The translations under genes and the position numbers were made by a program. DNA of 64,000 bases from Nitrosococcus halophilus Nc 4 (GTDB lineage: Bacteria > Pseudomonadota > Gammaproteobacteria > Nitrosococcales > Nitrosococcaceae): the NCBI RefSeq assembly GCF_000024725.1, contig NC_013960.1, forward strand, positions 124,001-188,000, written 5' to 3'. Of this stretch, positions 17,401 to 25,525 are shown piece after piece. Each line of letters opens with the position of its first letter. Positions within the stretch are counted from its first letter, which is position 1. The notes beneath the pieces were generated by a model that made no database searches, was not told the DNA's origin, and saw nothing but the letters and a program-made list of their open reading frames with translations.

Positions 17401-20052
17401 GCTCCTTCGAGCTATGGGGCCATGTTCCCGGAGCAGGCAAGGGCAGAAGGAAACTCGGCTATCTATATCCATAATGCCCGGGAGCACAATTTAAAGGGCA
17501 TTGAACTTCAAATCCCCCGGGAGCGGTTCACCGTCATTACCGGTATCTCCGGTTCCGGGAAAAGCACGGTGGCCTTCGATATCCTTTTTGCCGAGGGGCA
17601 GCGGCGCTATTTGGAGTCCCTCAATGCCTATGCCCGGCAGTTTGTCCAACCGGCCGCCCGCCCTGATCTGGACGCCATCTTCGGCATCCCCCCCACAGTG
17701 GCCATCGAGCAGCGCACCAGCCGGGGGGGACTCAAGAGCACGGTGGCCACCCTCACCGAGATTTATCATTTCCTGCGTTTGCTATTCGTTAAGCTGGGCC
17801 AACAGCATTGCCCCGACTGCGGCATTCCCATTGAAGCCCAAACCCTGGAGGCCATCCAGGCCCGGATTCTGCGGGACTACCGGGGCCGCCGCCTGAGTGT
17901 ATTGGCCCCCCTGGTGGTAGCTCGTAAAGGCTATTATACGGATCTGGCCAAGTGGGCCGCCACCAAGGGGTTTACCCATTTGCGGGTGGATGGAACAATG
18001 ATCCCGACGGACCCTTGGCCCCGCCTGGATCGGTTCAAGGAACACTCCATTGAATTGCCGGTAGGGGAAATCAAGGTCACCCCTGGGGAGGAAAAGGCGC
18101 TGGGGACGTTATTGGAGCGGGCTTTGAGTCTGGGCCAGGGGAGGGTGGAAATTCTCCTTCCCAAAAAGGGGGAGAAGACCCTCTACTCTACCAAGCGTTC
18201 TTGCCCCAGTTGCAGTCGCAGCTTCGGGGAGCTGGATCCTCGTTTGTTCTCCTTTAATTCCCCACAGGGTTGGTGCCCCCGCTGCTATGGCACCGGGCAG
18301 GTGCTGCCTGGTTTTGATGGGTCGCAAACCGGGGAGGAAAAGGAATGGGCCGTGGGGGAAGAAAATTCTGCTCGGATTTGCCCCGCCTGCCAGGGGCGGC
18401 GGTTATGGCCCGACGCCCTGGCGGTGTATTTCCAGGAGCGGAATATTGCCGAATTTACCGGCATGTCGGTAGCGGCGGCGGAGGCCACCTTTCAGTCCAT
18501 GAAACTGCAAGGGCGGGAGGCGGCAATTGCCCGGGATCTCCTGCCCGAGTTGCGGTCCCGCCTGAAATTTCTCAAAGAGGTGGGATTGTCTTATTTAACC
18601 TTGGATCGGGCCGCCCCGACCCTCAGCGGGGGGGAGGCTCAGCGCATCCGCCTGGCTTCCCAGCTCGGTTCCAACCTGCGGGGGGTGTGTTATATCCTGG
18701 ATGAGCCCACCATCGGCCTCCATCCCCGGGACAATAAAATGCTCCTCAATACCTTGGGCAAATTGGAAGGCAAGGGCAACACCATTGTGGTGGTGGAGCA
18801 TGACGAGGACACTATCCGGCGAGCCGAGCATGTCATCGACCTGGGACCGGGAGCCGGGGTGAATGGGGGCAGGGTGGTGGCCGCGGGCACGGTGGAGGCG
18901 TTGCTCCATCATCCGGAATCGGTCACCGGACGTTGCTTGGCCCATCCCTTGCCCCATCCTCTCATGGAAAAGCGGCGCTCCGAGGCCGCTGAATGTCAGC
19001 TGGAGATTCAGGGGGCGTCCCTCCATAACTTGAAACATCTGGATCTCTGCCTTCCCTTGGGTCGGCTAGTAGGAGTGACCGGGGTCAGCGGCAGCGGTAA
19101 AAGTACCCTGGTGCGGCAGGTGATCCATGGGAATCTGCAACGGTGGTTGGGCGTCAAGGGGAAGACTCAGGGCAAGAATGCCGCTTTTCAGGGATGTGAA
19201 GGGATCCGGGGTTGGGAGGCCATCCAGCGGGTGCTTGAAGTGGATCAAACTCCCATTGGCAAAACCCCCCGTTCTTGTCCGGCCACCTATGTGGGCTTTT
19301 GGGACTCTATCCGGCGTTTGTTTGCCGAGACGCCGGAAGCCCGAATCCGGGGTTATGGGCCGGGCCGCTTCTCCTTTAATACCAAAGAAGGCCGCTGTCC
19401 GGAGTGTGAGGGCCAGGGAGTTAAAAAGATCGAAATGAGTTTTCTGCCCGATGTGACCGTTCCCTGTGAGATTTGCCATGGAGCCCGCTTTACCCCCGAG
19501 ACCTTGATGATCCGCTACAAGGATAAGCATATCGGCGAGATCCTGGCCATGAGCGTAGATGAGGCGACCGCGTTTTTTTCCGCCCATGTCTGGATTCATC
19601 GGCCTTTGCAACTGCTGCAAGCGGTAGGATTGGGGTATCTTAGCCTCGGTCAACCCAGCCCTACCTTAAGTGGAGGCGAGGCCCAGCGGATTAAATTAGT
19701 AACGGAGCTGGCCAAGGCCCGCTCCACGCCCGGCCGCGCCGGCAATCATCATACCCTGTATCTCTTGGATGAGCCGACGATTGGCCTTCATATGGCGGAT
19801 GTGGAAAAGCTTATCCGGGTCCTCCATCAACTGGTGGAAGTGGGCAATACCGTCATGGTCATTGAGCATAATCTGGATATTATCGCCGAGGCGGACTGGC
19901 TTGTTGACCTGGGTCCGGAGGGGGGCGACGGCGGGGGGCGGATTGTCGCCCAAGGAACGCCCGAGGCCGTTGCCCGAATTAAAAAAGGCTCCCATACGGC
20001 CAAGTTTTTGGCTGGCTTTCTGCGGGAAAGGCGCCTAAAAATTAATAAATAA
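14488..20052 (+). CDS. uvrA: Double-length UvrA excinuclease subunit (tandem fusion)
   Basis: 1854 residues, twice the usual 940. Four ABC ATPase modules are visible, with Walker A motifs GVSGSGKSS (about 33), GVSGSGKST (about 645), GISGSGKST (about 1018) and GVSGSGKST (about 1532), and four LSGGE signatures. Zinc-finger Cys pairs occur in both halves (CPQCDLAYRD...CETCRGFG; CPSCSRSFGE...CPRCYGTG; CPTCGGSGFEQ...CPDCNG). UvrA acts as a dimer in damage recognition for nucleotide-excision repair; the fusion encodes both protomers in one chain. Fusions of this kind are known in several proteobacteria. ATG 14488 has an AGGA 7 bases upstream. Confidence 0.92.
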   Translation: MSKGFIWVKGARQNNLKGLNLKFPLNELIVITGVSGSGKSSLAFDTIYAEGQRRYVETFSPYARQFLDRMDKPQVDRIEGIPPAIAIDQTNPVRTSRSTVGTMTELNDHLKLLFARAGKLYCQGCGQPVRRDTPDSIYDQLLHQGMGLRALMTFEIAIPPNFSPQEVKEQLLRQGYTRFHHQNDQVLEVIQDRLRLEPSRRERIVEALETALKHGRGRLAVYPLDEDRQPLPPWRFSSALHCPQCDLAYRDPFPNLFSFNSPLGACETCRGFGRTMGIDYDLVVPDDRKTLAEGAIKPWQTASYEECQQDLMRFARRRGIPTQRPWRELTSDQQRWVLEGEGEWEENKWYGVQRFFHWLEGKSYKMHIRVLLSKYRAYHLCPACHGARLKPESLLWRLGTKADADRVLPEKHRFKPSGVRFSQPQLAALPGLTLHDVMQLPLERCQQFFTQLTLPAPLDQAAELLLGEIRSRLNYLVEVGLGYLTLDRQSRTLSGGEVQRINLTTALGTSLVNTLFVLDEPSIGLHARDLQRIIRVLQRLRDGGNSLIVVEHDPQVMLAADRVLDLGPGPGERGGQRVFFGPPHELLQAKNSLTAQYLVGKKQVVAEPSRAGKPPATASMEIRGATENNLKNITVRFPLNRLVCVTGVSGSGKSTLVQEVLYKGLRKLKGQPVGIPGGHQALQGHEPIQGVVLVDQSPIGKTTRSNPVSYVGALAGLRKAFAAEPLAQERGYGAGTFSFNSGNGRCPTCGGSGFEQVEMQFLSDVYLRCPDCNGQRYRPEILEVKLQPSTHSPGKSIAEVLEMTVAEALEFFADYPEVKRGIEPLQAVGLGYMKLGQPVPTLSGGEAQRLKLAGHLAKGRGRKEAHRTLFLFDEPTTGLHFDDIATLLQAFQRLLAEGHSLVVIEHNLEVIQAADWIIDLGPEGGEAGGKVIAIGSPQEVAQSQGSHTGQALRDHAQALNLLTLATPAIGEAPSSYGAMFPEQARAEGNSAIYIHNAREHNLKGIELQIPRERFTVITGISGSGKSTVAFDILFAEGQRRYLESLNAYARQFVQPAARPDLDAIFGIPPTVAIEQRTSRGGLKSTVATLTEIYHFLRLLFVKLGQQHCPDCGIPIEAQTLEAIQARILRDYRGRRLSVLAPLVVARKGYYTDLAKWAATKGFTHLRVDGTMIPTDPWPRLDRFKEHSIELPVGEIKVTPGEEKALGTLLERALSLGQGRVEILLPKKGEKTLYSTKRSCPSCSRSFGELDPRLFSFNSPQGWCPRCYGTGQVLPGFDGSQTGEEKEWAVGEENSARICPACQGRRLWPDALAVYFQERNIAEFTGMSVAAAEATFQSMKLQGREAAIARDLLPELRSRLKFLKEVGLSYLTLDRAAPTLSGGEAQRIRLASQLGSNLRGVCYILDEPTIGLHPRDNKMLLNTLGKLEGKGNTIVVVEHDEDTIRRAEHVIDLGPGAGVNGGRVVAAGTVEALLHHPESVTGRCLAHPLPHPLMEKRRSEAAECQLEIQGASLHNLKHLDLCLPLGRLVGVTGVSGSGKSTLVRQVIHGNLQRWLGVKGKTQGKNAAFQGCEGIRGWEAIQRVLEVDQTPIGKTPRSCPATYVGFWDSIRRLFAETPEARIRGYGPGRFSFNTKEGRCPECEGQGVKKIEMSFLPDVTVPCEICHGARFTPETLMIRYKDKHIGEILAMSVDEATAFFSAHVWIHRPLQLLQAVGLGYLSLGQPSPTLSGGEAQRIKLVTELAKARSTPGRAGNHHTLYLLDEPTIGLHMADVEKLIRVLHQLVEVGNTVMVIEHNLDIIAEADWLVDLGPEGGDGGGRIVAQGTPEAVARIKKGSHTAKFLAGFLRERRLKINK

Positions 20053-20074
20053 CTTTCACCATAGGAGAGCCAGG

Positions 20075-20860
20075 ATGTCAGCACGGCAGTCAAAAGAAAA
20101 CCCCCATCCTCAGCAAGGGCCAGCCCACCGGGTTGAAGTGGTGCCGATTCCGAAACGGGTCCGTGTGCTCTTTAATCAGGAGACGATTGTAGACAGCACT
20201 CAGGTATTGCTTTTGCGCGAGACTTATTTGCCGCCGGTGTATTATTTTCCTCCTCAGGATGTGCGCATGGAGTGGCTACAGCGGACGGACCATAGCAGCC
20301 GCTGTCCCTTCAAAGGCGAAGCCGCCTACTGGAGCGTCACCGTGAGAGAGCGAAGCGCTGAGAATGGAGCTTGGAGCTATCCAGAACCCCTTGAACAAGT
20401 GGTCCCTATCAAGAATCATATTGCTTTCTACTGGGATAAAATGGATGCTTGGTACGAAGAGGATGAACCGGTCTTTGTCCATCCTTGCGATCCCTATGTC
20501 CGGATAGACGTACGGGAGAGTTTTCGCCCGGTGCGGGTTGTGTTAGGGGGTAAAGTCGTGGCTGAAACCCGTCGAGCCCGCTTTCTATTCGAGACTGGCC
20601 TACCCACCCGTTATTATATCCCCCAGGAAGATGTTCAGATGGACTGGCTAGAGCCTTCTGAAACCCATACCGCTTGCCCCTATAAGGGAAAGGCAAGCTA
20701 CTGGTCGGTGCGGATTGGAGATCAATATTTTAAGGATCTGGTTTGGAGTTACCCGGACCCCCTGCCGGAGGCAAGCCAGGTAAAGAACTACCTGGCGTTC
20801 TATCAGGAAAAGGTGGAGGCCTTCTATGTGGATGGGGAATTACAGCGTATCTCGGGATAG
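20075..20860 (+). CDS. Tandem DUF427 domain protein
   Basis: 261 residues built of two DUF427 repeats: residues about 28-120 (VRVLFNQETIVDS...VYYFPPQDVRMEWL...CPFKGEAAYWSV) and about 140-250 (VRVVLGGKVVAET...YYIPQEDVQMDWL...CPYKGKASYWSV). The C-P-F/Y-K-G and Y-W-S-V motifs are conserved in both. The family's biochemical role is unclear. It starts 22 bases after uvrA with a good AGGAG site and may be in the same transcript. Confidence 0.85.
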   Translation: MSARQSKENPHPQQGPAHRVEVVPIPKRVRVLFNQETIVDSTQVLLLRETYLPPVYYFPPQDVRMEWLQRTDHSSRCPFKGEAAYWSVTVRERSAENGAWSYPEPLEQVVPIKNHIAFYWDKMDAWYEEDEPVFVHPCDPYVRIDVRESFRPVRVVLGGKVVAETRRARFLFETGLPTRYYIPQEDVQMDWLEPSETHTACPYKGKASYWSVRIGDQYFKDLVWSYPDPLPEASQVKNYLAFYQEKVEAFYVDGELQRISG

Positions 20861-20964
20861 ATTTAAGCGGCAGGTTGTTCATATTGTCTTGTATAAAGTC
20901 TGGAGTGACTCCATAAAGACTTAGTGCTACTTTCTGGTTATCGAGACTGAACCTGGAGTCGTCC

Positions 20965-21570
20965 ATGTCTTGGCAAGTCAAACACTATTACACGCCCGAA
21001 GAATACCTCGCCCTGGAGTGTCAGACCGACACCAAGAGCGAATACTTTGCCGGCGAGATTTTCGCCATGGTCGGCGCAAGCCCGGCGCACAACCTGATCG
21101 TCGCCAACATGATCGGTGAGCTAAGGCAGCAGCTCAAAGGACGCCCCTGCCGGGTCTACGCCAACGATCAGCGGGTCAAGGTCAGCCCCACGGGCCTCTA
21201 TACTTATCCGGACATCGTGGTTACCTGCGGCGACGAACGTTTCGACGAGAACGATAGGGACACCTTGTTGAATCCACGGGTCATCATTGAAGTGCTCTCC
21301 AAGACCACTGAAAGTTATGACCGGGGCGAGAAGTTTGAGCACTACCGCAGTCTCGATACCCTAGTAGAATACCTGTTGGTCGCCCAGGAGAGACCCCACT
21401 TAGAGCACTACCGCCGCCATCCTGACGGTCAGTGGTTGTTTTCCGACGCTAGTGGGCTGGAGGCGGTGATTGAGTTTCCGGCCATCGACTGTCGGCTAGT
21501 GTTGGCCGAGGTCTACGACAAGGTACCCCTGGAAACCGAAGGGCCAGGGCATCCGCCTCCCGTGGGTTGA
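20965..21570 (+). CDS. Uma2 family endonuclease (DUF820)
   Basis: 201 residues with the restriction-endonuclease-like core of the family: YTPEEYLALECQTDTKSEYFAGEIFAMVGAS, then YPDIVVTCGDERF, then NPRVIIEVLSKTTESYDRGEKFEHYRSLDTLVEYLLV. The Asp of YPDIVV and the E-x-x of IIEVLS form the PD-(D/E)xK site. Such genes are abundant in cyanobacteria and some proteobacteria, often in many copies, and their substrate is unknown. A partial MITE-like repeat follows nine bases after the stop. Confidence 0.88.
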   Translation: MSWQVKHYYTPEEYLALECQTDTKSEYFAGEIFAMVGASPAHNLIVANMIGELRQQLKGRPCRVYANDQRVKVSPTGLYTYPDIVVTCGDERFDENDRDTLLNPRVIIEVLSKTTESYDRGEKFEHYRSLDTLVEYLLVAQERPHLEHYRRHPDGQWLFSDASGLEAVIEFPAIDCRLVLAEVYDKVPLETEGPGHPPPVG

Positions 21571-21578
21571 GCAGTCTC

Positions 21579-21635
21579 ATACCAATTTAACCAAAGGATG
21601 CAATTTATTAAGGCCTCAAGTGGTTGTTTAGTCGG
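21579..21635. repeat. MITE-like dispersed repeat, partial copy 2
   Basis: ATACCAATTTAACCAAAGGA and TGCAATTTATTAAGGC match copies 1 and 3 with few changes, then similarity fades after GTGGTTGTTTA. No right end is found. Confidence 0.6.
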
Positions 21636-21673
21636 AATCCATTACCCGGCAAGGCAGGACTTAGTAGGCTTAT

Positions 21674-21833
21674 CTAAGATTTCTCTTGCAGCAATACCAT
21701 GCCATAGGGCGGCACAAACACATGGCTTTTGATAGACAGGCTTTCGTGGGTGACGTGCTTCCACATCTTCTTTTGACCGTCGTTCCAGAAAGAGAAATTG
21801 GAAATGCGCCGCAAGGAAGAGTTTGAAAAGGCG
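21674..21833 (-). pseudogene. C-terminal remnant of an unidentified gene
   Basis: The minus frame reads LRRISNFSFWNDGQKKMW, then SIKSHVFVPPYGMVLLQEKS to a stop at 21674. The ending VPPYGMVLL resembles the C-terminal beta-sandwich of glycoside hydrolase family 13 enzymes, but the piece is too short to be sure. Nothing upstream continues it; the FapF-like gene occupies that side. Confidence 0.3.
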
Positions 21834-23093
21834 TTATCTAAACGGTATGCCAAACCTAATGGGAAGGGCAAAGTTTATAAAATAATCCGGGGCGTCCTCT
21901 GTTAAGCCGATCCCGCCCGATATAGACAACAAAATCCCGCGACCCAGGACGGATGAGGCTCCAAAAATGAAGGAGCTACTCACTTGATTGCTACCGGGAA
22001 TATCGCCGCCGTTGACCTCTAACTCCTGAGAGAAGACCTGTTGTAGCTCGAGGCGTAGAGACGTGGCCGGACTGGCAGCCAATAGCGCGCCGATTGAGAA
22101 ACCAAACTTGTCGCCTGGGTCGATGTTGTCCTTTTCGAAAGAGGATTCATAGAAGAAGTTGCCAGTAAAGGCCAGCGGATCTTGGCGTTTAAGGGCCGTA
22201 AGGGATCCCCGGATCTCATGGAAGCCGCCGCCCAGCGCGACACCGTTGCTAAACCGTTGGCTTGTGTCCGTATCCCAAGTGACTCGGGCTATCAGGTCTG
22301 GTAACCAACCCCGTTCACGGAACACCGTCTTAGCGACGCCGACGGTAATGTCCCCAAGTGATGAGCCTAGATCGTTCGTTTCCCTAAATGAAACCTGCCC
22401 TGCCGGTTGTACCAAAGTTTGGTCCACAACCCGGGCAGGAAGACTGAGTTCTAGTTGGGAATCGAAAGGCAAACCAAAGCGGGTAAAGAAACCCGCATCA
22501 AATTCGTTGCGGCGAAGCTCCGCGTTTCTTGTTAATACTTGACCGCTCTCTCCGAGGACAAGCGTAGGTGAAAATTGCTCCCGTCGACTATAGACCACAA
22601 AAGGCTGGACTTCCATGAGGCCAAATGGCAAGAGTAAAGCACCTACCTGGGTTAAGGTCCTTTCTAACGCTCGTTCGGCTGCATCTTCGTCCACCTCGAA
22701 TGTGCCAGGGGCGGATGATTTCGCCTTTTTTTCTGGGAGCTTTTCCTGGGCTTGGGCCTGTTGGATGGGTTTCTTTGATTGGGCTGCCGGAACGGCGGGC
22801 TTAGGGAGGGGATGCCTTGGAGGCTGCTTTACCTGAGGCGATGGAGAGGGTGGCGGTGTCGTGCCGACAAGACGCTCAAGTTGCTCTACCCGTTTCTGGA
22901 GATCTTCAATCAGAGCATCGCGCTCTGCAATTTTCCGGTCCCGCTTCTCAAGCTTTTCCAGCAATTGCTGGGTAATTTCCGGCGTTTCTTGGGCGTATCC
23001 TAGCTGATTACTAACAATAAAGAGGCCTATTACCAGAAATGCAGTCAATAACCCGCTTCTATTTCGCAGGTTTAAGAATACTGCCAGCTTCAT
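21834..23093 (-). CDS. FapF-like outer-membrane beta-barrel with N-terminal coiled coil
   Basis: About 419 residues from ATG 23093, which has GGGGGA upstream. A signal peptide (AFLVIGLFIVSNQLGYAQ) is followed by a coiled coil (EKLEKRDRKIAERDALIEDL continuing to about residue 72), a Pro/Lys-rich linker, and then about 250 residues of alternating beta-strands ending in FALPIRFGIPFR (C-terminal aromatic-Arg end). This is the layout of FapF, the trimeric amyloid-export pore of the Pseudomonas Fap system. The gene is 40 bases downstream of a C39 peptidase (FapD-like), which supports the assignment. Sequence identity to FapF cannot be judged by eye. Confidence 0.65.
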   Translation of the reverse strand: MKLAVFLNLRNRSGLLTAFLVIGLFIVSNQLGYAQETPEITQQLLEKLEKRDRKIAERDALIEDLQKRVEQLERLVGTTPPPSPSPQVKQPPRHPLPKPAVPAAQSKKPIQQAQAQEKLPEKKAKSSAPGTFEVDEDAAERALERTLTQVGALLLPFGLMEVQPFVVYSRREQFSPTLVLGESGQVLTRNAELRRNEFDAGFFTRFGLPFDSQLELSLPARVVDQTLVQPAGQVSFRETNDLGSSLGDITVGVAKTVFRERGWLPDLIARVTWDTDTSQRFSNGVALGGGFHEIRGSLTALKRQDPLAFTGNFFYESSFEKDNIDPGDKFGFSIGALLAASPATSLRLELQQVFSQELEVNGGDIPGSNQVSSSFIFGASSVLGRGILLSISGGIGLTEDAPDYFINFALPIRFGIPFR

Positions 23094-23133
23094 TATTCCC
23101 CCTAAATTATTATGGTTATGGTGATTGCGTCCG

Positions 23134-23766
23134 CTATCGCAACATGACAAAATCACTCGTTTTAGGCGTTAGGCGATTAGGTGGTTCTATCCCATCCCGT
23201 CGTGTGACGATGAAGCCAACTTTACCAAATTGCGGATATTCAATCCAAAATTGTTTGAACTTTCTTATAAGCATAGTACGGTTGCCCCATGCCGGGTCCG
23301 CCAACAGCACCCGGTTACCCTGCACACCTCGGAAGATAACAAAGTGGTTGTAACCATGGGTGTTAATGGGAACCAATATCGGCGCCCGCTCGATAAGATC
23401 CTCTAATGCTAGCTTGCCATAGCCGATTCCCTTATACCCTCGGGAGTCCACGAAACGTTTAAGGTCCAAGAGGGAAAAACCCTCCCGGATTTGTACAATT
23501 GCTGGATTTTTGAGATATTCCTTCCGGGTCATAAGAGCTTTGGCCACCTCTTTCTCGGCCACAGAGTCCCCATGTTGATAATTCAATAATGTGGCTAAAG
23601 CCGCCGCTCCACAACTGAGATCCCATTGTTGTAAGATAACGTTTTCGCGACGCATTTCTAAAAGAGACTTGACCTGCCGGCCCTCTGCTGTCCCCGCAAA
23701 ATTTGCTAGCAGCAAGACTATTAAGAGCACAGCATAGACTGGTGAGCACCCTTGTTTACGAATCAT
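23134..23766 (-). CDS. Secreted C39-family peptidase (FapD-like)
   Basis: About 210 residues from ATG 23766 (an upstream ATG at 23820 is possible). The signal peptide CSPVYAVLLIVLLLANFAGTA precedes a papain-like C39 domain: QQWDLSCGAAALATLL (oxyanion Gln and catalytic Cys), NTHGYNHFVIFRGV (His), LLADPAWG (Asp). C39 peptidases cleave after Gly-Gly or Gly-Ala leaders; in the Fap system FapD is a periplasmic member of this type. Just upstream lie three small secreted proteins with a VTA(A)G motif that could be its substrates. Confidence 0.8.
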   Translation of the reverse strand: MIRKQGCSPVYAVLLIVLLLANFAGTAEGRQVKSLLEMRRENVILQQWDLSCGAAALATLLNYQHGDSVAEKEVAKALMTRKEYLKNPAIVQIREGFSLLDLKRFVDSRGYKGIGYGKLALEDLIERAPILVPINTHGYNHFVIFRGVQGNRVLLADPAWGNRTMLIRKFKQFWIEYPQFGKVGFIVTRRDGIEPPNRLTPKTSDFVMLR

Positions 23767-23820
23767 GGCTGATGTTTTAAATAAAATATTAAAAGGAGTG
23801 ATTAGTGTAAGCTTATACAT

Positions 23821-24111
23821 AGTGGACTTATGTTGTTAGAGAGAGACGTCAAGTTTTTTGCTAAGAACGATATTAAGTAATTGCGTTATGACTACTTAAT
23901 AAGTTTAAAGCGTATTGCAGAATTTTCTATGGATAGAATCAGAATCAGGGGTTGGCTACAGCTAACGACTCTGAGAGGCAGGAGTTAGGTAATAATATTT
24001 TTTCTCGTTTCATTGTTTCATTTATGAAAGAGAATCACGGAAAGAAATAGTTTTATGTTATGCTAAGAATGCATGGGGCGTAATCCTGTTTTCCTGGTTT
24101 TATGCTTATAT
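23821..24111. other. Spacer with a 25-base direct repeat copy
   Basis: No gene seen. A 25-base sequence beginning GCATGGGGCG lies at 24071-24095 and again, perfectly, at 24143-24167. The promoter of the peptidase gene should lie in the AT-rich part near 23830-24050. Confidence 0.5.
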
Positions 24112-24125
24112 AAAACAAAGAAAAG

Positions 24126-24152
24126 CGCCCCATGCGCTTTCCGCATGGGGCG
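24126..24152 (-). terminator. Terminator after the small MD-x-VTAG gene A
   Basis: Stem CGCCCCATGCG / CGCATGGGGCG with a 5-base loop, followed on the minus strand by a T-rich tract (CTTTTCTTTGTTTT). It separates the small genes from the peptidase gene. Confidence 0.8.
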
Positions 24153-24174
24153 TAATCCTGTTTTCCTAGTAAAT

Positions 24175-24537
24175 TTATTGCAACTGGGCCGCTGCTTGTG
24201 AAGCACTTTGAGCAGCAGCACCAGTAAATACAGGTCCTCCGGGGGTGCCAATCGCCACGGATTGACCAAGGCTAGTATTGCCTGCTGCAGCGGCTGCAAA
24301 CTGAGGGTCAGCTGTTGTGTCAACCTGAGCAAAAGTCTCAGAGTTGGTTTGAGAGAGTATAGTGCCAGCACCTGCTCCTTGTGCAATTGCAGTAGCATTC
24401 CCTTGAAGCAGTACAAAAGCGCCAGCGGTTACGCCATCCATTTGGACATCGGTTAATTTAACGGGTTCTTTAGCACTGCTTGTGCCGGCAAGTGCGAGCA
24501 TTAAGGCGCACGTCATAATAGAGAAAATATTTTTCAT
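24175..24537 (-). CDS. Small secreted Ala/Gln-rich protein with MD-x-VTAG motif (A)
   Basis: 120 residues. A Sec signal peptide (MKNIFSIMTCALMLALAGTSSA) is followed at once by KEPVKLTDVQMDGVTAGA, then a low-complexity body rich in Ala, Gln, Thr and Gly (GNATAIAQGAGAGTILSQT, SASQAAAQLQ). The motif L-x-x-x-Q-M-D-x-V-T-A-G looks like a double-glycine processing leader placed after a Sec signal. Two neighbours (24591-24878, 25058-25525) share it. The body composition fits a fibre or coat subunit. Good ribosome site (GGAGATC). Function inferred from context only. Confidence 0.7.
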   Translation of the reverse strand: MKNIFSIMTCALMLALAGTSSAKEPVKLTDVQMDGVTAGAFVLLQGNATAIAQGAGAGTILSQTNSETFAQVDTTADPQFAAAAAGNTSLGQSVAIGTPGGPVFTGAAAQSASQAAAQLQ

Positions 24538-24590
24538 GGTTTGATCTCCTTTCCAATGAGTTGATTTTATTGCATCTTGGTTTTCAGGAA

Positions 24591-24878
24591 TTAGAATGCG
24601 CTTGCGGCAGACTGTGCTTGTGAACTCGATACAGTCAAAACGAGCTGCCCTCCTTGTGTTGGAATAACTTGAAGAGCTTGAACATTGCTCTGAGTCAGAG
24701 TTTGGGTGGCTGAGAATATGAAACCGTTTGCAAGAGCCTGGGCTGCGGCATTAGCTGTACCCGCAGCGGTGACGTTATCCATTTCGGTTTCGCTTAGCAT
24801 TACGGGTTCATCTGCTACAGCAACGCTTGTTATGGCAAGAAATGCTCCCGTAGCAAAAATACTTGATAATTTTTTCAT
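24591..24878 (-). CDS. Small secreted protein with MD-x-VTAAG motif (B)
   Basis: 95 residues: signal peptide MKKLSSIFATGAFLAITSVAVA, then DEPVMLSETEMDNVTAAG and an Ala/Gln/Ser-rich body ending SSSQAQSAASAF. It shares the leader-like motif with genes A and C, with one extra Ala. It has a strong AGGAGG site and lies 53 bases upstream of gene A, so the two are probably one operon. No recognised domain. Confidence 0.7.
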   Translation of the reverse strand: MKKLSSIFATGAFLAITSVAVADEPVMLSETEMDNVTAAGTANAAAQALANGFIFSATQTLTQSNVQALQVIPTQGGQLVLTVSSSQAQSAASAF

Positions 24879-25057
24879 TGAATCTTCCTCCTTAACGAGA
24901 TCACTGTTTTTAAGTTTTACAAAAAACCTCTCCCCTCATAATTCATTAAATTCGTGAGGTTCGAGATATTTTCAGCCTACAGAAAATCTGCCAGCTGAAA
25001 AATTTTATAACCTTACTTATAAATGTAAATGACAATAAAAAATTATAAATTTCTTAA

Positions 25058-25525
25058 CTAATACCCAGGTAAATTCGTTGGAAGCGGGCTGGTAAAAGAA
25101 CCAACCTTCACGACCGAAGCCGCATTGATTTCAACCCCAAGCACTTTCGAGTGAATGTTGATTTCGTGTACTTGGATATTCGTCCCAGGGACATCAGCGG
25201 TTGGGGTAACATCCGTATCGGTGGATGATCCTTCTCCTATTGCAACAGCACTTGCACTTCCGCCAGCAATACCTATATAGCTCCTGAGGGCAGGATTATC
25301 TGCGCCTGACTGTGTAGCTGTCGCCGAACCAAATGTAGAGGTAAGAGCAAAGAAATCTGAATTGGCATCTGCATTAACAATCACATCAGCACTAGTTCCT
25401 GCCGTGACATAGTCCATTTGAGCCGTAGATAAAATCAAAGGGCCTTTGTTAGAAGATTCTGCCACAGCAGTCGATGCTGTTATACAAATAGAAAAACTTA
25501 AAGCATAGAGAACATTTTTCATCAT
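25058..25525 (-). CDS. Secreted protein with MD-x-VTAG motif (C)
   Basis: About 155 residues from the ATG pair at 25525/25522. Signal peptide MKNVLYALSFSICITASTAVA, then GPLILSTAQMDYVTAGTSADV, then a Ser/Ala/Thr/Asp-rich region and a more ordered C-terminus (NIQVHEINIHSKVLGVEINAASVVKV). The third member of the local family and the longest. About 180 bases separate it from gene B, so it may have its own promoter. Function unknown; proposed substrate of the adjacent C39 peptidase and barrel. Confidence 0.68.
   Translation of the reverse strand: MMKNVLYALSFSICITASTAVAESSNKGPLILSTAQMDYVTAGTSADVIVNADANSDFFALTSTFGSATATQSGADNPALRSYIGIAGGSASAVAIGEGSSTDTDVTPTADVPGTNIQVHEINIHSKVLGVEINAASVVKVGSFTSPLPTNLPGY

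Noticed and set aside
14443-20000. Many long minus-strand frames under uvrA
   Set aside because: High-GC shadows of a fully convincing gene.
24960-24995. Sigma-54 promoter upstream of the MD-x-VTAG genes
   Set aside because: A TGGCA-like element exists but the GC element at the correct spacing is missing, unlike the two good sites at 34390 and 37033.
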